A program made the position numbers and the translations under genes. The notes under the pieces are model-generated. The model was not told the DNA's origin and did not search any database. It saw only the letters and a program-made list of their open reading frames with translations. From contig NZ_QEXV01000001.1 in assembly GCF_003122085.1 (NCBI RefSeq), positions 682,001-746,000 on the forward strand: a stretch of DNA of 64,000 bases, given 5' to 3'. This DNA comes from Marinicauda salina. GTDB lineage: Bacteria > Pseudomonadota > Alphaproteobacteria > Caulobacterales > Maricaulaceae. Positions 52,521 through 63,554 of this stretch are shown one piece after another (the stretch's first letter is position 1; every line of letters begins with the position of its first letter).

Positions 52521-53528
52521 CTAGAGCCGCTCCAAAAACCCTTGCAGCCTCTGCATGTCCTTGGGCGTCTCCGTCTCGAAGCGCAGGCGCTCGCCGGTCG
52601 CGGGATGATCGAAGCCGAGCACGGCCGCATGCAGCGCCTGTCGGCGGAAATCCCTGAACACCTTGCCGTTCTCGGCCGTCGCCAGCGGCGTCGACCGGCC
52701 GCGGCCGTAGAGCGGATCGCCCAGGATCGGGCAGCCGAGATGGGCCATGTGAACGCGGATCTGGTGGGTGCGCCCGGTCTCGAGCCGGCATTCGACGAGC
52801 GCGGCCATGGGCGCGCCGATCGCGGCCCTCGGCTCCTGGCCGTAGGTCGCCAGCGTCCTGTAATTGGTGACCGCGATCTTGCCGGCCGTGCTGTCGGGAT
52901 CGCGCACGACGGCGAACTTCTTGCGGTCGTGGGACGAGCGCGCCAGCCGCGTCTCGAGGCGGCCCGCCCGCGGGATCGGCGCGCCGCGCACGAAGGCCAG
53001 ATAGGCCCGCTCCACGGTGTGGTCGGCGAACTGCTTCTGCAGCGACTGGTGGGCGGCGTCGGTCTTGGCGACGACCATCACGCCCGAGGTGTCCTTGTCG
53101 AGGCGGTGGACGATGCCCGGCCGCTCGACGCCGCCGATGCCCGACAGGGAGCCCGCGCAGTGATGCAGCAGGGCGTGGACGAGCGTGCCCGTCCAGGCGC
53201 CCGCCGCGGGGTGGACGGTCATGCCTGCGGCCTTGTTGACGACGATGAGCTGGTCGTCCTCGTAGAGCACGTCGAGCGGGATCGCCTCGGGTTTCGGCGT
53301 CGCCGTCTCGGGGACGGGCACGTCGAGACGGTAGACGCCGCCGGCGCGCACCTTCGCCGATGGGTCGGTCAGCGGCGCGTCGTCGAGGAAGAGCCGGCCG
53401 GCCTCGACCAGCGCCTTGCAGCGCGAGCGCGACAAGTCGGACCAGATCGCCGCCATCCAGCGATCGAGGCGTTCGCCCGCCGCCTCGTCGGGCGCGGTCT
53501 CGGTTCGGGTCTCGGCGATCTCGGTCAT
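52521..53528 (-). CDS. rluD: RluD-type 23S rRNA pseudouridine synthase
   Basis: The 335-residue enzyme has an N-terminal S4-like RNA-binding domain (about 15-75, 'ERLDRWMAAIWSDLSRSRCKALVEAGRLFLDD') and the RluA/RluD catalytic domain with D144 in 'HRLDKDTSG'. 'ECRLETGRTHQIRVHMAHLGCPILGDPLYG' completes the family pattern. It would modify helix 69 of 23S rRNA. The gene lies upstream of rpoH, from which it is separated here by the GNAT and oxygenase genes. Confidence 0.92.
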   Translation of the reverse strand: MTEIAETRTETAPDEAAGERLDRWMAAIWSDLSRSRCKALVEAGRLFLDDAPLTDPSAKVRAGGVYRLDVPVPETATPKPEAIPLDVLYEDDQLIVVNKAAGMTVHPAAGAWTGTLVHALLHHCAGSLSGIGGVERPGIVHRLDKDTSGVMVVAKTDAAHQSLQKQFADHTVERAYLAFVRGAPIPRAGRLETRLARSSHDRKKFAVVRDPDSTAGKIAVTNYRTLATYGQEPRAAIGAPMAALVECRLETGRTHQIRVHMAHLGCPILGDPLYGRGRSTPLATAENGKVFRDFRRQALHAAVLGFDHPATGERLRFETETPKDMQRLQGFLERL

Positions 53529-53641
53529 CGCCTTCCCCTAGCCTCAAGCCGCCTGTCAGGGAAGCGTCGCAATCGCGCGCTTGCCATCGCCGCGGCCGGA
53601 AGGAAGAGTTCGCGGGACGCACAGGGAGCGAGGAGGGGAGC

Positions 53642-55330
53642 ATGGATTTCGATGGGCTGACGCGGCGCGACGCGCTGATCGGCGGCGCCGGGCTGGGCCT
53701 GGCCGCCTGCGGCGAGGAGCGCTTCGATCCGCCGCCCGCTCGCGAAGGGCCGTTCAAGCACGGCGTCGCCGCGGGCGATCCCGACCAGACCAGCCTCGTG
53801 CTGTGGACGGCGGTCACCGATCCGGCGGAGCCGGTCGGCTACGAGATCGCGACGGACGAGGCCTTCTCGCAGATCGTGTACGCGGGCGAGCTGGGAGCGG
53901 CCGGACCGGCGACGAACGGCGCGACGCCGATGAAGGCGGTTGTCGCAGGGCTCGAGCCGGGGCGGACGTATTTCTACCGCTTCCGCCACGCCGGCGACGT
54001 CTCCCCGGCCGGCCGGGCGCGGACCCTGCCCGAGGGGCGGGTGGACGAATTCCGCATCGCGGCCTTCTCCTGCGCCAACTACCCGGCGGGCTTCTTCAAC
54101 GCCTATCGCGACGCCGCCGGGCGCGGCGACATCGATCTCGTCCTGCATCTCGGCGACTACCTCTACGAATACCCGATGGGCGGTTATGCGACAGAAGACG
54201 CCGAGCGGCTGTCTCGCGTCCCCGACCCGAAGCACGAGATCGTCAGCTATGAGGACTACGCGCGGCGTCATGCCCAGTACTGCCTCGATCCCGACCTGCA
54301 GGCGCTGAAGGCGGCCGCCGCCTTCGCGCCGGTCTGGGACGATCACGAGACGGCCAACAACGCCTACCGGACCGGCGCGGAGAACCACCAGCCCGACGAG
54401 GGCGACTGGGTCGAACGCCGCGACGCCGCGCTGGCGGCCTGGCGGGCCTGGCTGCCGGTGCGCGAGTCCGATCCGATGCACGCGCGGTCGCCGCATCTGC
54501 GCATCGGCGAGCTGGGGACCGTGCTGCTGCTTGAGACGCGCTTGACCGCCCGGTCGGACGAGATCGACTGGACGAGCTTTCCCGTCCCCGCCGACGCCGA
54601 CCCGGACGATCCCGAGGTCCGCGCCGCCGTCCGGCGCTGGCGCGAGGACGTGATCGGCGATCCCGACCGCACGCTGCTGGGCGAGGACCAGTTCGCCCGC
54701 GTCGCCGCGACGCTCGCCGACTCCGCGGCCCGGGGCGAGCCGTGGCGCATCTTCGCCAACCAGGTGATCATGGGCCGCACCGACGCGCCGAACTACGCCG
54801 AGGTGACGCCGTTCTGGCTGCGCTGGGCGATGCGCATGCGCGGCGGCCAGGTGTGGGATTACGTCCTGCGCTCGCGCTTCGACGTGCCGATCACCATGGA
54901 CGACTGGAACGGCTTCCCCGCCGAGCGCGAGCGGCTCTACGCGGCCGCCCGCGCCGCCGGCGCCGACTTCATCACGCTCACCGGCGACTCGCACTGCCAC
55001 TGGTGCCTCGATCTTCACGACGAGGCGGGAACGCGCGTGGGGACCGAATTCGGCGTGACCAGCGTCACCAGCCCGTCCGACTACGAGATGGTCGCGGCGC
55101 CGGGGGTCGATTTCGGCGCCTACATCGTCGAACGCAATCCGGAAGTCCTGCACCAGAACCCCTACGAGCGCGGCTATCTGGTCCTCACGCTGCGCCGCGA
55201 GGAGGCGATCGCCGAGCTGATTTCCGTGAGCACGATCAAGGCCCGCGACTTCTCCAGCCATGTCGACACGCGCTGGCGGGTGCTCCCGGCCGGGAGCGGC
55301 GACGTCCCGCAGGTCGAGCGGCTGGACTAG
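53642..55330 (+). CDS. PhoD-like alkaline phosphatase/phosphodiesterase
   Basis: The 562-residue protein has a Tat-type leader ('LTRRDALIGGAGLGLAACG') that also contains a lipobox-like LAAC, so it may be an exported lipoprotein. An N-terminal fibronectin-like PhoD domain ('FKHGVAAGDPDQTSLVLWTAV') precedes the catalytic region with 'FSCANYPAGFFNAY', 'LHLGDYLYEYP', 'PVWDDHETANN' and 'LTGDSHCHW', the metal-binding motifs of PhoD. It likely releases phosphate from organic phosphate outside the cytoplasm. GAGGAGGGGA precedes ATG 53642. Confidence 0.9.
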   Translation: MDFDGLTRRDALIGGAGLGLAACGEERFDPPPAREGPFKHGVAAGDPDQTSLVLWTAVTDPAEPVGYEIATDEAFSQIVYAGELGAAGPATNGATPMKAVVAGLEPGRTYFYRFRHAGDVSPAGRARTLPEGRVDEFRIAAFSCANYPAGFFNAYRDAAGRGDIDLVLHLGDYLYEYPMGGYATEDAERLSRVPDPKHEIVSYEDYARRHAQYCLDPDLQALKAAAAFAPVWDDHETANNAYRTGAENHQPDEGDWVERRDAALAAWRAWLPVRESDPMHARSPHLRIGELGTVLLLETRLTARSDEIDWTSFPVPADADPDDPEVRAAVRRWREDVIGDPDRTLLGEDQFARVAATLADSAARGEPWRIFANQVIMGRTDAPNYAEVTPFWLRWAMRMRGGQVWDYVLRSRFDVPITMDDWNGFPAERERLYAAARAAGADFITLTGDSHCHWCLDLHDEAGTRVGTEFGVTSVTSPSDYEMVAAPGVDFGAYIVERNPEVLHQNPYERGYLVLTLRREEAIAELISVSTIKARDFSSHVDTRWRVLPAGSGDVPQVERLD

Positions 55331-55331
55331 A

Positions 55332-55376
55332 GCGTGATCAGGCGAAGTGGGAACCGGTTCGCCGGTTCGATCACGC
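55332..55376. repeat. Composite inverted repeat between convergent genes
   Basis: Outer arms GCGTGATC (55332-55339) and GATCACGC (55369-55376) enclose an inner hairpin GAACCGG-TTCG-CCGGTTC (55351-55368). It sits in the 61-bp gap between the phoD stop and the SDR stop. It resembles the small palindromic intergenic elements built on GATCACGC and CCGGTT arms that are scattered in alphaproteobacterial genomes, and may serve as a bidirectional terminator. Confidence 0.65.
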
Positions 55377-55391
55377 GATCGCTTGAAATGA

Positions 55392-56210
<819 letters not shown>

Positions 56211-56291
56211 GGTCTCTTCCCCCGATCCCGATCGGCGAGGCGCGATCAAACCCCCGCCTGCGGCGCGTGTAAACCGGATCGTCGCGTCGGC

Positions 56292-57149
56292 TCAGCCGCC
56301 GTGGACGCGCTCGTAGTCTTCGGTGATCTCCGGATCGTCCGGCGCCAGCTCGTGGGCGCGCGCGTAGAGATCGCGCGCCTCGCCGGTCTCGCCGGTCTGC
56401 TCGAGCGCGGCGGCGAGCGAGTGCACGATGGCGCCGGATTCGGGATCGGCCTCGACGGCGGCCCGGCAGATGTCGAGCCCCTCGGAGGCCCGTTCGGCCT
56501 GCACCAGCGCCCAGCACAGCGCGTTGAGCGCGCCCGGGTTCTCCGGCGCGATGGCGACGGCCTCGCGGCCGTCCTCGACGGCGCGGTCGGTCAGGCCGAG
56601 TTCGATGAAGGCCGCCGAGCGCCCGATCCAGCCGGTCGCGACGTCGGGCGCCAGCCGCACCGCGGCGTCGAAGGCCTCGGCGGCTTCCGCATGGCGTTCG
56701 AGATCGAGCAGCGCCGAACCCAGCAGTGTGCGGACGAAGGGGTCCTCGGGCGTGCGCCGCGCGGCGATCTCGAGATCGTCGAGCGCGTCCTCGTAGCGTT
56801 CGAGCTGGAGGAAGGCGACGGCGCGATTGCGCCGGACCAGCGGGTTGTTCTCGTCGCCCCCATTGTTCTCGACCAGGCCGAGAATCTGGTTGTAGGCGAG
56901 CAGCGCCGCATCGGCCTCGCCGAGCGCGAGATGCGCCGCGCCCAGGCGGGCGCGCAGCTCGGCCTCGACGGTCCACTCGTATTCGCGCGCCGCCAGGCAG
57001 TCGCGGAACGCCTCGATGGCGCCGGCGGGATCTTCGGCCTCGAGCGCGTCATACCCGGCCGGGCACACCGCGCGGCGCTGATCGACGGGCTGGGCGGCCG
57101 CGGAGGCCGCGGCGAGCGCGAAAGTGCAGAGGACGAGCAGTCGAATCAT
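56292..57149 (-). CDS. Periplasmic tetratricopeptide-repeat protein
   Basis: The 285-residue protein has a signal peptide (about 1-19, ending AAAQP-like) and about six TPR helix pairs covering most of the chain ('AFRDCLAAREYEWTVEAELRARLGAAHLALGEADAALLAYNQIL' and similar), with 'PENPGALNALCWALVQAER' and 'LAPDDPEITEDYERV' near the end. It is a protein-protein scaffold with no enzymatic signature. A terminator at 57180 separates it from the upstream DUF465 gene. Confidence 0.82.
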   Translation of the reverse strand: MIRLLVLCTFALAAASAAAQPVDQRRAVCPAGYDALEAEDPAGAIEAFRDCLAAREYEWTVEAELRARLGAAHLALGEADAALLAYNQILGLVENNGGDENNPLVRRNRAVAFLQLERYEDALDDLEIAARRTPEDPFVRTLLGSALLDLERHAEAAEAFDAAVRLAPDVATGWIGRSAAFIELGLTDRAVEDGREAVAIAPENPGALNALCWALVQAERASEGLDICRAAVEADPESGAIVHSLAAALEQTGETGEARDLYARAHELAPDDPEITEDYERVHGG

Positions 57150-57179
57150 GGGCGGCGGTCGCTTTGCGGCGGTGCGGGT

Positions 57180-57214
57180 GAAACAAGAAAGGGGCGGATG
57201 GCGATCCGCCCCTT
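57180..57214 (-). terminator. Rho-independent terminator after the first DUF465 gene
   Basis: Stem AAGGGGCGGAT / ATCCGCCCCTT (11 bp, loop 4) at 57189-57214 is followed on the reverse strand by a T-rich run (TCTTGTTT). It lies 29 bp after the DUF465 stop. Confidence 0.82.
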
Positions 57215-57242
57215 CCTCTCGACGGCGGCGCCTCAGGCGCCG

Positions 57243-57413
57243 TCACGGTCGACTTCGAAGCTTCTCGATCTGCTCCTTGAGCAGAAGTTTCTCTTTCTTG
57301 AGGGCGGCCAGTTGAAGCGTGTCTGCGGAGGGATGCTTGCGTTCTTGTTCAATCCGGGCATCCAGCTTGTGGTGCCTAGCATCGAGTTCGCGAATACGCG
57401 CTTCAGTTGGCAT
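57243..57413 (-). CDS. DUF465 (YdcH-like) small coiled-coil protein
   Basis: The 56-residue protein starts MPTEARIRELDARHHKLDAR and ends KLLLKEQIEKLRSRP. The heptad pattern and 'LAALKKEKLLLKEQI' are typical of DUF465/YdcH proteins, short two-helix coiled coils of unknown function. A good SD (AGGAGG) precedes the ATG and a terminator follows. A second DUF465 gene lies 750 bp away in the opposite direction. Confidence 0.88.
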   Translation of the reverse strand: MPTEARIRELDARHHKLDARIEQERKHPSADTLQLAALKKEKLLLKEQIEKLRSRP

Positions 57414-57552
57414 GCTTGCCTCCTTCGCTAGGTTGACGATTGCGATTGAAGCACCGGGGAGGCGCGGTGTTCAATTCACAAATCAGCCGGCGACGCAGCC
57501 GCCTGCGTCCACGGTGAAGACACGGTGAACCATCGCGACGGAAAGGGGCGCC

Positions 57553-58053
57553 ATGAGCCCGGGAGCGGACAGCGCGCGGTTCTGGGATTTCTCGGTGAAG
57601 GTCTACGCCGCCGAGGGCGTGAAGCCGGCCTGCCTGGCGATCCAGGCCGGGGGCATGGACGTCAATCTCGCGCTCTGGATCGCCTGGGTGGCCGCCGCCG
57701 GCCGTGATCCGCGGCCGGCCCTGGGCCGGGCGCTCGAGATCTCCGCGCTGTGGTCGGCGCGCGTGGTGAAGCCCCTGCGCGCGGCGCGCGACTTGCTCAA
57801 GCGCGCGCCCTCTTTCGTCGATCCCGCCGGGGCGGGCGGTCTGAGGAAGTCCGTCCTCGCCGCCGAGCTCGAGGCCGAGCGGCTGGAGCAGGCCGCGCTC
57901 GAACCCCTCGGGCGCCTGTGCCCGATGGCGCGCGGCGACGCGCCCGCGCGTGTCTGCGCCGCCGCGCTGGCCGATTACGGCGCCCGCATCGGCGCGCGCG
58001 CCGAGACCGACGGGTTCGTCGCGGCCGTTTTCGCTGCGGCCGAAACGGTGTAA
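57553..58053 (+). CDS. TIGR02444 family protein (DUF2390)
   Basis: The 166-residue protein starts 'FWDFSVKVYAAEGVKPACLAIQAGGMDVNLALWIAWVA', the recognisable opening of TIGR02444 proteins. It is helical and soluble, with no signal peptide. The family has no known function. It lies between two oppositely oriented DUF465 genes. Confidence 0.82.
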   Translation: MSPGADSARFWDFSVKVYAAEGVKPACLAIQAGGMDVNLALWIAWVAAAGRDPRPALGRALEISALWSARVVKPLRAARDLLKRAPSFVDPAGAGGLRKSVLAAELEAERLEQAALEPLGRLCPMARGDAPARVCAAALADYGARIGARAETDGFVAAVFAAAETV

Positions 58054-58163
58054 TATGATTTCATATTCGCGCCGGCGCGGGGTCTGCGATGCGGCGCGCG
58101 ATCGATCTTCAGACAAGCTGTCGCGTCCGCTGCAGACGCTGACACGAGAGGGCGTTGCGCCTG

Positions 58164-58373
58164 ATGTACGGTGAACTCGACGAAGCCGCGTTGCGCGCCA
58201 AGCTGGAGGAGCTCCGCCGCGAGCATCGCGATCTCGACGCGCGCATCGAGGCGCTGCAGGCCTGCGGCGTCAACGATCAGCTCAAGATGGTCCGCCTGAA
58301 ACGCGAGAAGCTGGCCCTCAAGGACCGCATCTACGCGATCGAGGACCAGCTCAATCCCGACATCATCGCCTGA
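58164..58373 (+). CDS. Second DUF465 (YdcH-like) protein
   Basis: The 69-residue acidic coiled-coil protein carries 'LEELRREHRDLDARIEAL' and 'QLKMVRLKREKLALKDRIYAIEDQL', the DUF465 pattern. ATG 58164 is preferred over TTG 58155. It ends 7 bp before the convergent response-regulator stop. Sequence differs clearly from the 57243 protein, so the two are old paralogues rather than a recent duplication. Confidence 0.88.
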   Translation: MYGELDEAALRAKLEELRREHRDLDARIEALQACGVNDQLKMVRLKREKLALKDRIYAIEDQLNPDIIA

Positions 58374-58380
58374 GGCGGGC

Positions 58381-59847
<1,467 letters not shown>

Positions 59848-60102
59848 CTCACCCACGCCTTTTCGGTCTTTGTCCGAAACCCGCCGCCTCGGTCTCCGGT
59901 CCGCGGTTTTCCGCGTGATCGGCGGCGGCCGGCTTCGCCTTGTTGCGAACCGTTATGGGACAGGCGCCGTAAAGGCCGCGTGTATGCGGTGGTGAGAGAT
60001 CGTTAGGGTAAACAATGTCTTGGCGTGCGCCCGGCGGGAGGTGATTGACCTCGCGGCCCGGCGCGCCTAACCCCTTCCGGCCCGCCCCGAAGAGATCGCG
60101 CG

Positions 60103-61026
60103 ATGACCAAGTCCGACCGCCTCCCGCCGCCCCTGGCGCCGTTCAACGGCGCCGCGCCCGACGCGCCGGCCTGGTTCGCCGAGGCGCTCGAGCAACCCGT
60201 CGAAACCGGAGCCGCCGAGCGCGACGGGATCAAGCTCGCGTGGAAGGCGTGGGGCGAGCGCGGCGATCCCGGGCTCGTGCTCATCCACGGCGGCACCGCC
60301 CACAAGGGCTGGTGGGACGCGATCGGCCCGTTCCTGGCGCAATCCGGCCGCCGGGTCGTCGCCCCCGACATCGCCGGCATGGGCGAGTCGGGCTGGCGCG
60401 ACGTCTACGCCATGGCCGAGCACGCCGCCGACATGCGCGCCGCCGCGACGGACGCCGGCGCGTTCGAGGCGGGCAAGCCGGTCTTCGCCGGCCATTCCTT
60501 CGGCGGCTTCGTCACGCTCAAGGCCGCCACCGAGTTCGGCGACGCGCTGGCCGGCGCGATCGTCATGGACAGCCCGATCCGGCCGCTGGACCAGCAGCGC
60601 TCGGGCAATCCCCCGCGTCATGGCGGGCGGGTCTATCCCGATCTCGCCGCCGCGCTGGCGCGCTTCCGGCTGCTGCCCGAGCAGGAATGCGAGAAAATCT
60701 GGCTCGTCGACCACATAGCCCGCGGCTCGCTGAAGGCCGTCGAGGGCGGCTTCACCTGGCTGTTCGATCCCGATCTCTGGCGCAAGCTGACCTACGAGCC
60801 GCGCGACCCCGATAAGGTCGCCGCCGAGGCCGGCTGTCCGCTCGCCTTCATCCGCGGCGCGCGCTCGAAGCTGATGCAGGCGGAGACGTGGGACTTCATG
60901 AAGTCGAAGTTTTCCGGCGCGCCCTTCGTGTCGGTTCCGAACGCCGAGCATCATCTCATTCTCGACCAGCCGCTCGCCGCGGTCGCCGCGATCGAGGCGC
61001 TCGTCGAGGGCTGGGCCAAGGCTTGA
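60103..61026 (+). CDS. Alpha/beta hydrolase
   Basis: The 307-residue protein has the oxyanion 'LIHGGTAHKGWW', nucleophile elbow 'FAGHSFGG' (S132), and the catalytic histidine in 'NAEHHLILDQ'. It is a cytoplasmic esterase/epoxide-hydrolase-like enzyme; the exact substrate cannot be read. It is divergent from the response regulator (255-bp gap with no visible operator). Confidence 0.85.
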   Translation: MTKSDRLPPPLAPFNGAAPDAPAWFAEALEQPVETGAAERDGIKLAWKAWGERGDPGLVLIHGGTAHKGWWDAIGPFLAQSGRRVVAPDIAGMGESGWRDVYAMAEHAADMRAAATDAGAFEAGKPVFAGHSFGGFVTLKAATEFGDALAGAIVMDSPIRPLDQQRSGNPPRHGGRVYPDLAAALARFRLLPEQECEKIWLVDHIARGSLKAVEGGFTWLFDPDLWRKLTYEPRDPDKVAAEAGCPLAFIRGARSKLMQAETWDFMKSKFSGAPFVSVPNAEHHLILDQPLAAVAAIEALVEGWAKA

Positions 61027-61100
61027 GCGCGACGCCGGCTTGGCGGCCGCGCGCGGCCGTGATAACAGCCGATCGAACCGTCTGGAGCAGGGAGAGACCG

Positions 61101-61394
61101 ATGGCGGCCGAGCACACCCGCGGCGACATGGACATCACGATGCAGAAGCGCACCTTCGAGGGCGTGATGGGCGCGGGGGTCCTGGCGACCCTGATCACCG
61201 GGGTGACGATCCTCTTCCTCACGCTGGTCTTCGCCACCGACGTGGCCTGGTTCCCGTCCCTGGTCGTGACGCTGATCGCCGGCGGCGCGGCCGGCGCGGC
61301 GCTCAAGCGCGGCGCGGCCTACTGGGCGTCGCTCGTCGCGCTCACCGGGATCGCGCTGATCGGCGGCGTGCTGGTGACGGCGTTCGGCGCCTGA
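61101..61394 (+). CDS. aa3-type cytochrome c oxidase subunit IV
   Basis: The 97-residue protein has the family opening 'HTRGDMDITMQKRTFEGVM' followed by three hydrophobic segments. This small accessory subunit of alphaproteobacterial aa3 oxidases is typically encoded just before pntAA, as here. The three-helix length is somewhat longer than the single-helix short form. GGGAGAG precedes the ATG. Confidence 0.85.
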   Translation: MAAEHTRGDMDITMQKRTFEGVMGAGVLATLITGVTILFLTLVFATDVAWFPSLVVTLIAGGAAGAALKRGAAYWASLVALTGIALIGGVLVTAFGA

Positions 61395-61508
61395 CAGGCG
61401 GCGCGGCCTCACCGCGCGCTCACAAATTCGCGCTTTGCCCTGCGGGCCGATTCGCGCATGCTTGAGGCGGGTTAACCATTCCCCGTGTCCGCCTCCGCGG
61501 GAGTCCGC

Positions 61509-62624
61509 ATGCGAATCGCCGTCCTCAGGGAACGCCAGTCCGGCGAGAGCCGGGTCGCCGCCACGCCCGACAGCGTGAAATCCCTGATCAAGCTCGGCGC
61601 GGAGCTGCGCGTCGAGAAGGGCGCCGGCGCCGGGGCCGATCTGCCTGACGATCTCTACAAGGACGCCGGAGCGAAGCTCGTCACCCGCGCGCAGGCGCTC
61701 AAGGACGCCGAGGCGGTGTTCGCCGTGCGCCGGCCCGACGAGGAGACGATCGGCAAGATGCCGAAGGGCTGCCTGCTCCTCGGCCTTCTCGAACCGCACG
61801 GCGACGAGGCCTTCGCCAAGGCCTGCGCGGAGGCCGGCGTGAACGCGCTGGCGATGGAGCTCACCCCGCGCATCACGCGGGCCCAGTCGATGGACGCGCT
61901 GTCCTCGCAATCGAACCTCGCCGGCTACCGCGCCGTGATCGAGGCCGCCGCGCTCTACGGGCGCGCCTTCCCGATGATGATGACCGCGGCGGGAACCATC
62001 GCGCCCGCCAAGGCCTTCGTGATGGGCGCCGGCGTCGCCGGGCTTCAGGCCATCGCCACGGCGCGGCGTCTCGGCGCGGTCGTCTCGGCGACCGACGTGC
62101 GCCCGGCCGCCAAGGAGCAGGTGGCGTCGCTGGGGGCGAAGTTCGTCGCCGTCGAGGATGAGGAATTCAAGGAAGCCGAGACCGCCGGCGGCTACGCCAA
62201 GGAGATGAGCGACGAGTACAAGGCCAAGCAGGCCGAGCTGGTCGCGGCGCACCTGGCCAAGCAGGACGTGGTGGTGACCACCGCGCTCATTCCCGGCCGG
62301 CCGGCTCCAAGGCTGATCGACACCGCGATGGTGGAGTCCATGCGCCCGGGCTCGGTCATTGTCGACATCGCCGCCGTCCAGGGCGGCAATTGCGAACTCA
62401 CCCGGCCCGACGAGGTCGTCGAGCATGGCGGGGTGAAAATCGCGGGCTTCACGAACCTGCCGGGCCGGCTCGCCGCCGACGCCTCGCAGCTGTTCGCGAA
62501 GAATCTCGTCAGCCTGGCGCCGCTTCTCCTCGACGAGGAGGGGAATTGCGCGCCGCACTGGGACGACGAGATCATCAAGGCCATGGCGCTGACCCGGGAC
62601 GGGTCGGTCGTCCACGGCGAATAG
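61509..62624 (+). CDS. pntAA: NAD(P) transhydrogenase subunit alpha, part 1
   Basis: The 371-residue protein is the NAD(H)-binding domain I of proton-translocating transhydrogenase: 'RESRVAATPDSVK'-like start, 'SLDALSSQSNLAGYRAV'-type loop, 'VMGAGVAGLQAIATARRLGAVVSATDVRP' Rossmann motif, and 'GSVIVDIAAVQGGNCE'. With PntAB and PntB it couples hydride transfer from NADH to NADP+ to proton flow. ATG 61509 is chosen from the conserved N-terminus. Confidence 0.93.
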   Translation: MRIAVLRERQSGESRVAATPDSVKSLIKLGAELRVEKGAGAGADLPDDLYKDAGAKLVTRAQALKDAEAVFAVRRPDEETIGKMPKGCLLLGLLEPHGDEAFAKACAEAGVNALAMELTPRITRAQSMDALSSQSNLAGYRAVIEAAALYGRAFPMMMTAAGTIAPAKAFVMGAGVAGLQAIATARRLGAVVSATDVRPAAKEQVASLGAKFVAVEDEEFKEAETAGGYAKEMSDEYKAKQAELVAAHLAKQDVVVTTALIPGRPAPRLIDTAMVESMRPGSVIVDIAAVQGGNCELTRPDEVVEHGGVKIAGFTNLPGRLAADASQLFAKNLVSLAPLLLDEEGNCAPHWDDEIIKAMALTRDGSVVHGE

Positions 62625-62638
62625 AGGAGGAAAGGCCC

Positions 62639-62767
62639 ATGAAACGCAGGATCGCACAGATCGTCATCGCCAGCGCGGCGATCGTGACGCTCAGCGCCGG
62701 CGGCAGCGCGCTGTGGACGGCGATGGGGCCGGCCCAGCCGGCGGCCGTCGAAACCACGGATCGGTAG
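62639..62767 (+). CDS. 42-residue membrane/secreted small protein in the pnt operon
   Basis: The frame [22 protein letters not shown] and on has a basic start, one hydrophobic helix (about 6-22) and a short polar tail ([10 protein letters not shown]). AGAGGAGGAAAGG sits right before the ATG, and the gene fits exactly between pntAA (14 bp away) and pntAB (4 bp away). Function is unknown. It could be a short anchor or assembly factor. Confidence 0.65.
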   Translation: MKRRIAQIVIASAAIVTLSAGGSALWTAMGPAQPAAVETTDR

Positions 62768-62771
62768 CGGC

Positions 62772-63083
62772 ATGGAAGCCGTCGACCCGATCGTCTTCCG
62801 GCTGGCCGTCTTCGTGCTCGCGATCTTCGTGGGCTACTACGTGGTCTGGTCGGTGACGCCTGCGCTGCACACCCCGCTGATGAGCGTCACCAACGCCATC
62901 TCCTCGGTGATCATCGTGGGCGCGCTTCTGGCCGCGGGCGCCGCCGCGACCGGCGCGGGCGGGCAGTTCGCCAAGGGCGCGGGCGCGCTCGCGGTTCTGC
63001 TCGCCAGCGTCAACATCTTCGGCGGATTCCTGGTCACCCAGCGCATGCTGGCGATGTACCGGAAGAAGGAGAAGTCGAAATGA
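62772..63083 (+). CDS. pntAB: NAD(P) transhydrogenase subunit alpha, part 2
   Basis: The 103-residue membrane protein has '[26 protein letters not shown]', the diagnostic segment of the transhydrogenase domain II alpha part, and a last helix ending '[20 protein letters not shown]'. It forms part of the proton channel with PntB. Its stop overlaps the following gene start (ATGA). Confidence 0.93.
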   Translation: MEAVDPIVFRLAVFVLAIFVGYYVVWSVTPALHTPLMSVTNAISSVIIVGALLAAGAAATGAGGQFAKGAGALAVLLASVNIFGGFLVTQRMLAMYRKKEKSK

Positions 63084-63514
63084 AGCCTGTCGTCTTCGCG
63101 GCCTTCGCCGCGATCCTTCTCGCCGCCGGCCTCGGGGCCGCCGCCGAAGCCCAGCAGCGCGTCCAGACCCAGCCTCAGCGCGCGACGCCGGCCGCTCCCG
63201 CCCAGCAGGGCCAGTACGCCGCGCAGGAGCCGATCGCGGTCGAGCAATGCCCGATCTTCCGCGTCTGGATGGCTGAATCCGGCCTGCTGTTTCACTGCAA
63301 CGGCTGGGCGATGACGTTCGACGGCGGCTCGCGCCCGGGCGGCATCGCCGCAGCCCACGCCGTGCTGGCCCGGCATCGCGCCGAGGAGGCCCAGGCGTTC
63401 GTGCGCTACCAGCCGGTCGCCGACAACGCGATCTGCCAGGAAGTCGACTACACCCGCTACGGCGGCATGTTCGAGGAAGGCCGCTGCGCCCGGGTGATCT
63501 CGCTCGGAGGTTAG
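63080..63514 (+). CDS. Unknown secreted protein inserted in the pnt operon
   Basis: The 144-residue protein has a signal peptide (about 1-24, ending AEA), a Gln/Pro/Ala linker, then a globular part with cysteines C57, C72, C113 and C134, enough for two disulfides ('EQCPIF', 'FHCNGW', 'AICQEV', 'GRCARV'). It overlaps pntAB by 4 bp and precedes pntB by 40 bp, so it is co-expressed with the transhydrogenase. I do not recognise a family. Confidence 0.65.
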   Translation: MKPVVFAAFAAILLAAGLGAAAEAQQRVQTQPQRATPAAPAQQGQYAAQEPIAVEQCPIFRVWMAESGLLFHCNGWAMTFDGGSRPGGIAAAHAVLARHRAEEAQAFVRYQPVADNAICQEVDYTRYGGMFEEGRCARVISLGG

Positions 63515-63554
63515 GTCCGAACCCCCGCCCAACGCCGGAAACATCGGAGCGATC

